Of a stretch of DNA of 64,000 nucleotides, positions 45,880 through 55,178 are shown one piece after another. Source of the DNA: Tetrapyrgos nigripes (Eukaryota > Basidiomycota > Agaricomycetes > Agaricales > Campanellaceae); the NCBI GenBank assembly GCA_013368315.1, contig JAACJM010000015.1:682001-746000 (forward strand). The letters are read 5' to 3'. The notes under the pieces were generated by a model. It made no database searches and was not told the origin of the DNA. It saw nothing but the letters and a program-made list of their open reading frames with translations. Both the position numbers and the translations under genes were made by a program. Within the stretch, counting starts at the first letter, position 1, and each line of letters begins with the position of its first letter.

Positions 45880-47412
45880 AGTGACCAAAATGCTGATGAG
45901 GGAAGACGGTAGGCAAAGCTGCTGGATGGTGAAGGCACAGTTTAAGGGATACGGGACCACAAAACCACCGCCACAACGAGCTGACCGGGGCCTAATGAGT
46001 TCAGTGTGTATAGTTGACACCTCCGTACAATATGTACAAAGATCCATGAAAACATGCGAGAAAACTTTATTTTTCCCAATCTACTCCACTCGACTCCGAA
46101 CGTGGTAGTAAAAGTGAAGAAATAGATAATTGTACTCGTCCCCAAACGAACGATTAAATAGTAATTGCACCCTGGCTATTTCGCATGGTTGTGAGCTACT
46201 GGAGTCTTGCTATTCAGGCTTGGGAATGAACAGGTTTCCGTACCATCTACAATCCCCGGGAGAGTAGGAAGAACGTCGGACTCAGTCAAGTGCGTAATGA
46301 ACATGCTAAGGGTGCATTAGTCGCGTTGGTGGGAACAACGGCCGCTGTACACTCTATGCTCGCATGCACGGCATTATCGCAAACTTGAAGCAGCGCAACG
46401 AAGAGAAAACGGATCCGGAATAGTTCCCGAAGGGTGGAGAGGTATATAGCCATTGGTCAGCTGGAGATGAACAATAAGGTTATTCACGATGGAAAGCCGA
46501 TTCGATACGGTAGAGCCTGTGTTACTCGCAAGCTATTATGCCTGTGGTTCTGCTTGGGAGAAATAGAAATGACGAGAAAAGGAATGCCTGTTTGCGCGGA
46601 CGAGACAAAAAGTGGCAGTCGTAGGAAGTCGAATAGCAAGGGCGAGTTGTTCGGTGCAGCAAAGCAAAGTTGGGTGACGCTGATGCGTTGTTGAAGTCCT
46701 AGCAATCGGCAAGTCCAATGGGACACGAAGAAAATTACGATTCTGAAGACTGACATGAATACATCAGTTCTCGGACCTTGTGCTAAAGAAACGGTATTAG
46801 GCATACCCAAATTTGACCGCCGACGGTCGAGTGAGCATGGCAGAGTGCGACGTCAGTCACCAGACAGATATTGAGCAGCTTCTAGTGTCGGCGAGGCTGG
46901 TAAAAGAGAAGAGTCGGTAAAAGGTGAGGAGGAACCGAGGAGAGATTCACATGGGTGTCAATGAGCTCTTCCGACTCGGACATCATCGATTCATCATCCT
47001 GCGCTCTGTGGTTCATCCGAAGGAACAGGGAGTGCACCCATCGCATGAAACCTGGCACTGCGACGCCAAGTTTAAGAGCGTTAATGCGGGTCGTCATCGC
47101 GTCATCTGCCATTCCTGGGCCTAGTGACTATGGAGGATGATTCTAGCGTCTATAATCGACAGAAGGAAGAAGCAGTCAAGTAGAGAGCAGAAGAAAGAAA
47201 GCGGTACAAAAACGCACTTTTGGTACGTGAGGACTCGTCATCCTATTGTTGTGTCTACAAGAATACACACCTAATGCATATTCGAGTGCTCCATAAAGAT
47301 CCAAAGAGATATTCCGGGCAGACATTTTCACCGACACGCGATGAGGAAAGAGAAGGAACTTAAATAAGCTGGGGTAAGTGACATTGCCCATTTTCTGCAC
47401 GCACCCTAACCC
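45880..47412. other. Intergenic region before the HET/MSH1 duplication
   Basis: About 1.5 kb without a supportable gene. Minus-strand frames (46484-46810 and 46882-47112) have no recognisable motif. From about 47170 the sequence is the HET-family far-upstream flank. Confidence 0.4.
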
Positions 47413-47897
47413 CAATCCAGTCTTTTTCTCTTTCCTCAGGTGCTCCAGTAACGACAATCAAGTAGGACTGAAGACCGGTAGTACAACCAACATACCTAGC
47501 AACATCATCTCAAAAATCGTTGCTTCGGGGTATCAACTCTTTCGCCTTCAGGTCCGCATATCCACTACAGTGAAGCTAGTCTGCTAGCTTAAGTCTGCCT
47601 AGGGCTCTTCGCGCCTTTTTCACAAAGGGATCCCGAAATAGATGCTCTGGAATAACAACGCTAGACTCGAGCCAGTTAGTTCTGCAAAGGTTTGATGAAG
47701 TCAATCAAACTGCTTTTGATCGACTGTCATCAAAGTGTTACACAAAGCGAGTCTATAACAATGTCAAGCGCCTTACCTGGGATACTCAACAGCTTTTTGA
47801 CACCTTTGCTTTCTACTCCCAAGGTAAGTTTGCCAGCGATAGTTACTGCATCGCTGAAGGTACTCAACGCACCTTACGGTCTTCGCAGGTTTGAACC

Positions 47898-49949
47898 ATG
47901 CGCCTGCTGAACACGAAAACCTTCCAACTGCACGAATTCTACTCTGACATCCCTACCTATGCCATCCTATCTCACACTTGGGATAGAGAAGAAGTTACCT
48001 TCCAGGATATGCAGAATCTTCGTGCTGCAAAGAGGAAGGCTGGCTACGCGAAGCTCTCGGGAGCTTGTGCTCATGCTCGAAAGGACAACTTTGAGTGGAT
48101 TTGGATTGACACATGCTGCATCAACAAAGAGAGTAGCGCAGAGCTTTCAGAGGCCATCAACTCGATGTATGGGTACTACGGGGACTCAGAAGTCTGTTAC
48201 GTGTACTTATCTGATGCCTCGAGTGCAGAAGATCCCAGGGATGTCGATTCTGGCTTTAGGAAGAGTAGATGGTTCAAGAGAGGTTGGACGCTTCAGGAGT
48301 TGCTCGCTCCTCGCTACGTCGTCTTCTTGGGAAAGGATTGGAAAGAAATTGGAACGAGATGGAGTCTACGGGACGCCATATCCGCGTTGACGTGTATCCC
48401 CTCCCGCGTCTTCGAGAACGGTAATATGACGGGGTACAGCATAGCTCAGAAGATGTCGTGGGGAGCTTTCAGGGAGACGACGAGGCCGGAGGACCAAGCG
48501 TATTGCCTGATGGGGCTATTTGGAGTCAATATGCCGCCTCTCTATGGCGAAGGTTCTGTCAAGGCATTTATGCGTCTTCAGCAGGAGATCATCAAGGTTT
48601 CAGATGATCGCAGTATCTTTGCGTGGATTGCACCATTAGGAGATCAAGGTCCCAGAGGGCTATTTGCGAAATCTCCCTTCGAGTTCAGAATGTCCGGAGA
48701 AGTTGCGGCGTCGGAGACAGATACCATTGACGAAACATCATCGTACTCTTTCGCTAATAATGGTTTACACATACACCTCCCTCTCGAGGAAGTCTCGGAC
48801 CTCCCCGGTGACGCCTTGCACAACGACGACTATGACCTGTTCCTCGCATCACTCCATTGTCGATCTCAAAAAGATGGCAAGTACCTATCCGTCTTTCTTC
48901 GCAAGATGAATGGTCGACGATATGTTCGCTGTCGTGCAGACGAGTTGGCTCTCACTTCTGCGCCTCCTGCACCAAACTCTTTACAAGACCTGGTTGTGAA
49001 GGAGGACAATCATATTCCATCCTTCACTCGACGCCAGGAGACAGTTGTCAAGGAGTTAGTGGTTAGTGTCAAGCTTTCAGACACAGTGACTCGGAGCTGC
49101 CTTGTCTACAATGGACAGGACTCTGAAGGTCCTGGGACTTTCCCTGTCGTGAAAGGGCATTCCCTGTATTTGGAATATGGAGTTCGCAGTCCTAGCGGCA
49201 CCTCGCAAACCTTTCTTGTCCTCAAGTTAAAGTCACTACACACCTGGAGCAATCTACTATGCTTGAGGGTTGCGCATGGACATTCTAGAGGAAGTCTATC
49301 CGACTATGTTGGTTGGTCGTACTACTACGACGCAGATACAATAATTCTTCCTTTGATGAATGGTGATCTGGTATCATTTCGATACCGGAACACAGGAAAA
49401 TGTACGGAGAAGATCCTCGAAATTACCTACCTTCCTCAAGGAGATGCCCTTAATTCTTTGAAGAGGGAGTTGACGCCATCGGCCGTGGGTTTTATAGTGC
49501 CAGTCAAACCAGCAGATTTAAATTACTCCGCCAGTCTTCAACAGATTTCTTCCCTCGATTTTTTTGACGTGGACTGCGGTCCTGACCAGCAATATCTTTC
49601 CTTCCAGGCGTCCACTTTCAGAATCCTTAGATATACGGTTGCTGGGTGGTGGTTACCGAATCAGATATTCGACGTGGCCCTTGGATTTCGAGGAGTTGTA
49701 CCATGGGTGCATATATCTCTCTGTGGGCAAAAGTTTGAGGTTGACGGTCAGAAACAGGATCTGGCCGTCTATCTGGATCTCGTGAATGAGAGAACAGACC
49801 ACTGGCCAGAGGAGCTCCAGACTTCGTCAATGACATTGATCTTAACCGAAGATGTTGCTGTCACGGTCTCCATTGAAGCCAGAACAACCATTCAGCTTGG
49901 CTCTCACCTTTTGCGATTTGAATTTACTAGAATGCCCAGGACTTTTTGA
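47898..49949 (+). CDS. HET-domain protein (heterokaryon incompatibility), copy 4, intact
   Basis: 683 residues, no intron in the coding region; the 5' leader has an intron at 47824-47888 ending just before the ATG. The N-terminal HET domain has PTYAILSHTW (residues about 19-28), WIWIDTCCINKESSAE (about 65-80) and SRWFKRGWTLQELLAPRYVV (about 125-144). A following block (YSIAQKMSWGAFRETTRPED, GLFGVNMPPLYGEGSVKAFM) corresponds to the DUF8212-type region often attached to HET. The C-terminal half is beta-rich and unassigned (DVALGFRGVVPWVHI, TIQLGSHLLRFEF). HET proteins trigger cell death upon fusion of unlike mycelia; whether this one does is untested. Closest relative is copy 5, about 2.7 kb downstream. 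Confidence 0.9.
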   Translation: MRLLNTKTFQLHEFYSDIPTYAILSHTWDREEVTFQDMQNLRAAKRKAGYAKLSGACAHARKDNFEWIWIDTCCINKESSAELSEAINSMYGYYGDSEVCYVYLSDASSAEDPRDVDSGFRKSRWFKRGWTLQELLAPRYVVFLGKDWKEIGTRWSLRDAISALTCIPSRVFENGNMTGYSIAQKMSWGAFRETTRPEDQAYCLMGLFGVNMPPLYGEGSVKAFMRLQQEIIKVSDDRSIFAWIAPLGDQGPRGLFAKSPFEFRMSGEVAASETDTIDETSSYSFANNGLHIHLPLEEVSDLPGDALHNDDYDLFLASLHCRSQKDGKYLSVFLRKMNGRRYVRCRADELALTSAPPAPNSLQDLVVKEDNHIPSFTRRQETVVKELVVSVKLSDTVTRSCLVYNGQDSEGPGTFPVVKGHSLYLEYGVRSPSGTSQTFLVLKLKSLHTWSNLLCLRVAHGHSRGSLSDYVGWSYYYDADTIILPLMNGDLVSFRYRNTGKCTEKILEITYLPQGDALNSLKRELTPSAVGFIVPVKPADLNYSASLQQISSLDFFDVDCGPDQQYLSFQASTFRILRYTVAGWWLPNQIFDVALGFRGVVPWVHISLCGQKFEVDGQKQDLAVYLDLVNERTDHWPEELQTSSMTLILTEDVAVTVSIEARTTIQLGSHLLRFEFTRMPRTF

Positions 49950-50240
49950 GTAGCTATCCCTAGTACAACCTTACTTGTTGTAAATAAATTTACATGTACA
50001 ACAAGGCAACGAATTTGAGGTTGAGTCGTCAAGTCGTCGACGGTACTTACAGGTACCGGTTACATCCCAAAACTCCGCCCTGCAGGCAGTTGCAATTGCC
50101 ACACCCCGCTACCATTCATAGAATAGTAATTAGATGTAAAATAACCCTCGAATACAACAACTTGAACAAGTGGCAGTAGTGTGCAACGAAAACCCGTAAG
50201 TGAGTATAACCTCCGCAATCAAAGAGTCTGAAAGTGTCAC
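49950..50240 (+). repeat. HET-family 3' flanking repeat (copy 4)
   Basis: Conserved with 34839-35085 and 54853-55140. It runs directly into the MSH1 3' end, so HET and MSH1 are tail-to-tail with about 320 bp between stops. Confidence 0.75.
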
Positions 50241-50266
50241 AACGTCATAAGATATGTTATGTATTA

Positions 50267-52392
50267 TTAGAGTCGATCACCTATACTACCAATAGTGCTC
50301 GTGAACTTTTGACCAAGAGCTGAGAGCTCGCTGGGATCAAAACCCTCGTGGGGTCTGCTTTTCAAGACGTCTAAGACCCCCTGAGCAACGGTGACCGCAG
50401 AATAGGGCATGCCTGTGAGTCTAGCGACTTTGAGTCCATGGCTATCTCTATTGACTCCTTTTCGTATGCGGTACGAGTACGCAAAGGAACCATCCTAGAT
50501 CGGCGTTCAGAGACACTCCATGTCTTGAAGAAAGATGTGCAAACTCACCTCAGTCTCATCCACATCAGTGCAATAGAACGCAACGTTTTCAAATACTCCT
50601 TGAGCCCTTCCATTACTTGTGTATCCAAGCATATCGGCCAACTCGTGGAAATGTGTAGCGAAAAGAGTTCTGCATTGGTTGATGGATGTCAAATGGTGAA
50701 TGGTAGAGAAAGCTATGGCTAGTCCGTCTTTGACGGTTGTTCCTCGTCCGACTTCGTCCATGATGACCTTGCAAAAAAAAAAAGAATTTCAGTCAAGACA
50801 TGCCAGGTTAGGTAGCAAAAACACTCGCAAGGCTCTTCGGCGTAGCCCTTCTAAGAATTTCAGCCGTTTCCAACATTTCCACCATAAAAGTACTGCGATC
50901 ATGGAACAAATCATCTTTAGCCCCAACTCTAGGAAACAACTTGTCAACAATCCCCAATGAAGCTGAATCTGCGGGTACATAGGAACCCGTCTGAGCGAGA
51001 ATGGCTATTAACGCAGTTTGTCGCAACAGTGTAGATTTCCCAGCCATATTGGGTCCAGTAATGACGTGCAACTGAGATTGAGGTGTAATATCGATGGAGT
51101 TGGCGGTGAAGAGTCTTCCGGTGGTGAGTAAGCCTAGCTCGACTGTGGGGTGTCGACCATTGACGACGTGGTATGATGTACTAAGGAAGAAGTGCATCAG
51201 TAAAGGGATCTTAGTATGCAAGAACATAGCAACTCACTCGTCCCGTATAGTAGGTCGGACAAACTTCATATCCACAGCTAGGTTTGCAAATGCCAATGTA
51301 ACGTCTAGCTCGTCCACTACGCGTGCATTGCGTCTCAGGCTGGAAGCGTGACTGGCGACCTAGTTGATTTGGTCAATATTGGAGTTGATAATACCAGACG
51401 ATGTCACACAGACTGACTTCCATACGAAGGGTTTCAAAGGCCTCTTTTTCCGCTAGTGAGAGAGCTATAGAAGTTTCTAGTATGCGGTTGCCGAGCATAG
51501 ACCATCCCTAGAAACAAAACAAAAGGTTCAGTTAGTAATCCGAAATCCTTTGAAATCCAGCACCGAGAAATACCTGATTGAAATAAATCTTTGTGGTGTT
51601 GTTCTCACTGATAGAGACGAATTTAGGATCTGCTTCGAGTTTGGATTGATCACGTTTGGCTTTTGCGAGATGGACATGCATTCCTTGACCAGGAGATGAG
51701 CGGAGAGTTAAGGACGGTGCATCTAGAGATTTGGTTAGCGAGGAATCTTCAGCGAAAGAAATCCCATACTATATGCCATTTGAAGCTTTCCTTCCAGCTT
51801 CTCCTTCTCATTGAGCAGGCTTCGCAGAGTATCGTGGATGCTGCGTAGTGATTCAGAAAACCTGACCAAGTGGTTTCAGCGATTTACTCGAGGACGCTCT
51901 TCAAGAACGAAGAACGCACTCAGGATTAATTGAAATACCGAATCTCGACCTCCCATATCTCCAATCAGCCCTCAAATGACTCATCAAATCCGTATCCGAC
52001 GCAAAATACCCATCTGGAGACGGCGTTGAAGGTTGGAGATCCGTCTGATTCAAAGCCTTGCCGATTCGTTCAGAAAATTCTTCAAGCTGGACCATACGGG
52101 ATATCAAGATGTCCAAGCTAGCCCATTCTTCTGGGTTGAAGTTGGAACGTTCTTGAACTTCCATTTCTCTCTCAAGGTATACCCTTTGTTGGATATCAGT
52201 CCATAGGTGGATGGAGGTAGTCAGTGCGAGTAAGTCACTGGCGCCTCCTCGGCCAAGGAGGAACTTTTGCACTACGCGGCCTGCGTCTTCGGATTTTTTC
52301 AAGAGGTCAAGAAGGTCTGAACGGAAGTGGGGACGAGCGCAGAAGAATGCGACAAGAGACTGTCTAGCATCGATTTCGGGTATCGAGGTGTC
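50267..52392 (-). pseudogene. MSH1 3'-half duplicate (truncated)
   Basis: Minus-strand copy of MSH1 beginning in mid-exon at [10 protein letters not shown] (52392) and continuing through the MutS lever/clamp region ([20 protein letters not shown]). It carries the ATPase with Walker [14 protein letters not shown] (near 51030-51060) and Walker [10 protein letters not shown] (near 50740-50761), and the C-terminus to TAA at 50267-50269. The connector, mismatch-binding N-terminus and promoter are missing. It keeps the correct frame at an A6 run (52294-52299) where the full-length gene has A7. One intron donor is GC (GCGAGT, about 50829) rather than the GTGAGT in the full copy. The stop lies a few codons from the homologous one. 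Nearly identical to 55179-57302. Confidence 0.88.
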
Positions 52393-52692
52393 TTTCTCTC
52401 TCTCTCCTCAAGTGCTCCAGGAACCACAATCAAGTAGGACTGAAGGGTACCCTTATTGGCTATTTCACACAGGCAAACGGAAAATTAATGTCAATAATCG
52501 TTCCTTCGGAGGTATCAACTCTTTCTCCGGTCCGCACAGCTACTACAGTGAAGCGATTACATAAAAATGTCATGCGCCTTACTCGTGTTTCTCAGCAGCT
52601 TTCCTTTCTACTCCCAAGGTGAGTTTACCAGCGATAGTTGCTGCTTCGTTGAAGATACTCAACGCATTACCGTCTTCTCAGTTTGACGAATC

Positions 52693-54852
52693 ATGCGCCT
52701 GCTGAACACCGAAACCTTACAACTTCACGAGTTCTACTCTGACATCCCTACCTATGCCATCCTATCTCACACCTGGGACAGAGAAGAAGTTACCTTCCAG
52801 GATATGCAGAACCCTCAGGTCGCAGAGAGGAAGGCTGGCTATGCGAAGCTCCTGGGAGCCTGTACTCATGCTCGAAAGTACAATTTCGAGTGGATCTGGA
52901 TCGACACATGCTGCATCAACAAGGAGAGTAGCGCAGAGCTTTCAGAAGCCATCAACTCGATGTATGGGTACTACGGGGACTCCGAAGTCTGTTTCGTGTA
53001 CTTGTCTGATGCCTCGAGTGCAGAAGAACCCAGGGATGTCAAATCTAGCTTTAGGAAGAGTAGATGGTTCAAAAGAGGTTGGACGCTTCAGGAGCTGCTC
53101 GCTCCTCGCTACTGTGTCTTCTTGGGAAAGGATTGGGAGGACATTGGGACCAGATGGAGTCTACGGGATGCCATATCTGAGTTGACGGGCATCCCCTCCC
53201 GTGTCTTCGAGGACGGTGATATGACGAGGTACAGCATAGCTCAGAAGATGTCATGGGCAGCTTTCAGGGAGACGACGAGGCCAGAGGACCAAACGTATTC
53301 TCTGATGGGGCTATTTGGAGTCAATATGCCACCTCTCTACGGCGAAGGGGCTGTCAAGGCATTTATGCGGCTTCAGCACGAGATCATCAAGGTCTCTGAT
53401 GATCGCAGTATCTTTGTATGGATTGCGCGGATTGGAGAGAAAGGAACCAGAGGGCTGTTTGCCAAATCTCCCTTCGAGTTCAGGATGTCCGGAGAAGTTG
53501 CGGCGTCGGAAACGGATACCTTTGACGGAAACTCATCGTATACTTTCGCTAATAATGGTTTACACATACACCTCCCTCTCGTGCCAATCCCAGACCCCGA
53601 AGACTACTCCGATCAGTCGAAGTATGACCAGTATCACCACTTCCTCGCGTCGCTCCACTGTCGATCTCAAAAAGATGATGGATGCGAGTACCTATCCGTC
53701 TATCTTCGCAGGATAGACGGGAAAAAGGGTCCGCAATTTGTTCGTTGTCGCGCCGACGAGTTAGCACTCACTTCCAAAGGTTATGGAAGGTACACTTTTC
53801 AGGTGCGGGACCTGGTTGTGAAGGAGAACAATCATATTCCATCCTTCGCTCAGCACCAGGAAAGGGATGCCGAGGAGCTAGTGGTTAGTGTCAAGCTTTC
53901 AGACACAGTGACTCGGAACTGCCTTGTCTTTGATGGTAGTCAGGACATCAAAGGTCTCAGTACTTTCTCTGTCGCGAAATGCGGTTCCCTGTCTTTGAAA
54001 TATAGAGTTTGCAGTCCTAACGGCACCTCGCAAACCTCTCTCGTCTTAAAGTTACTACGTGCTCAGAGCAATCGACTATCCTTGGAGGTTACGTATGAAA
54101 ATCCTAGCGGAGGTCTACCCGACTATGTTGGTTCCTCGGACCACGAACTTGTAGATACAATAACTCTTCCTTTGGTGAATGGTGGCCTGGTATCGTTTCA
54201 ATGCCGGAACACAGGAAAATGTATGGAGAAGAACCTCGACATAATCTACCTTCCTCGAGGAGATGCTCTTACTGCTTTGAAGAGGGAGTTGACGCCACCA
54301 ACTGCGGGTTTTATAGTGCCATCCGAACCAAGGATTCCGAATTATTATGGAACCCTACCAGTATTTCAGTGGATTTCTTCCCTCGATTTCATTGACGTCA
54401 CAGCAGCGGGTGTGAATCACTCCACCAGTCTTCAACGGGTTGCTTCCCTCGATCTCTTTGACGTGTACTACGGTTTTAACCTGCCATATGTTTCCTTCCA
54501 GACGTCCACTTTCAGAATCCTTACATATACGATTAATTCGGCTCCGTTGCTGGCATTTGACGTGGCTCTTGGATTTCGAGGAGTTGTACCGTGGGTGCAC
54601 ATATCTTTGTCTGGGAAAAAGTTTGAGGTTGATGGTCAGGAACGGGATTTGGCCGCCTATCTAAACATTGTAAGTCGGAGAACAGACCACTGGCCAGAGG
54701 AGCTCCAGACTTCGTCAATGACAATGGACATCCCCAGGAGATATGATGCTACCATCACGGTCACTGTCTCCATTGAAGCCAGAACAACAATTCAGCTTGG
54801 CTCTCACCTTTTGCGATTTGATATGTCCAAGAGTCGGAGTAGCTATCCCTAG
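52693..54852 (+). CDS. HET-domain protein (heterokaryon incompatibility), copy 5, intact
   Basis: 719 residues, intronless coding region, ATG at 52693 aligned with copy 4. HET motifs PTYAILSHTW, WIWIDTCCINKESSAE and SRWFKRGWTLQELLAPRY are intact, as is the YSIAQKMSWAAFRETTRPED block. It differs from copy 4 most in the C-terminal half. It has extra residues around DPEDYSDQSKYDQY and an internal duplication giving two S-L-D-F/L-x-D-V motifs (nt 54376-54402 and 54442-54468). The C-terminus ends SRSSYP instead of TRMPRTF. The nearer 5' flank lacks part of the sequence found before copy 4, as expected from the duplication junction at 52392. Incompatibility role inferred from family. Confidence 0.9.
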   Translation: MRLLNTETLQLHEFYSDIPTYAILSHTWDREEVTFQDMQNPQVAERKAGYAKLLGACTHARKYNFEWIWIDTCCINKESSAELSEAINSMYGYYGDSEVCFVYLSDASSAEEPRDVKSSFRKSRWFKRGWTLQELLAPRYCVFLGKDWEDIGTRWSLRDAISELTGIPSRVFEDGDMTRYSIAQKMSWAAFRETTRPEDQTYSLMGLFGVNMPPLYGEGAVKAFMRLQHEIIKVSDDRSIFVWIARIGEKGTRGLFAKSPFEFRMSGEVAASETDTFDGNSSYTFANNGLHIHLPLVPIPDPEDYSDQSKYDQYHHFLASLHCRSQKDDGCEYLSVYLRRIDGKKGPQFVRCRADELALTSKGYGRYTFQVRDLVVKENNHIPSFAQHQERDAEELVVSVKLSDTVTRNCLVFDGSQDIKGLSTFSVAKCGSLSLKYRVCSPNGTSQTSLVLKLLRAQSNRLSLEVTYENPSGGLPDYVGSSDHELVDTITLPLVNGGLVSFQCRNTGKCMEKNLDIIYLPRGDALTALKRELTPPTAGFIVPSEPRIPNYYGTLPVFQWISSLDFIDVTAAGVNHSTSLQRVASLDLFDVYYGFNLPYVSFQTSTFRILTYTINSAPLLAFDVALGFRGVVPWVHISLSGKKFEVDGQERDLAAYLNIVSRRTDHWPEELQTSSMTMDIPRRYDATITVTVSIEARTTIQLGSHLLRFDMSKSRSSYP

Positions 54853-55140
54853 TACAACCTTGCTTGCTGTAAATAAATTTACATGTACAACAAGGCAATG
54901 AATTTGAGGTTGAGTCGTCAAGTCGTCGACGGTACTTACAGGTACCGGTTACATTGATATCCCAAAACTCCGCCCTGCAGGCAGTTGCAATTGCCACACC
55001 CCGCTGCCATTCAAAGAATAGTAATTAGATGTAAAATAATCCTCGAATATAACAACTTGAACAAGTTGCAGTAGTGTGCAACGAAAACCCGTAGGTGAGT
55101 GTGATCTTCACAATCAAGGAGTCTGAAAGTGTCACAACGT
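54853..55140 (+). repeat. HET-family 3' flanking repeat (copy 5)
   Basis: Near-copy of 49950-50240; leads into the 3' end of full-length MSH1. Confidence 0.75.
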
Positions 55141-55178
55141 CATAAGATATGCTATGTAGAGTCTTCTAGTCTTGTATT

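Larger units (their letters stand above)
47413..52392 (+). repeat. Tandem duplication unit 1 (HET + MSH1 3' half)
   Basis: Unit of about 4.98 kb: HET 5' flank, intact HET gene, shared 3' flank and the 3' half of MSH1 (minus strand). Its right end at 52392 cuts MSH1 in mid-exon and abuts HET 5' flank of unit 2. The left boundary is approximate. Confidence 0.85.

Noticed and set aside
46882..47112. Minus-strand small frame MADDAMTTRINALKLG...
   Set aside because: No recognisable domain or splice partner; lies in the upstream flank of the HET duplication.
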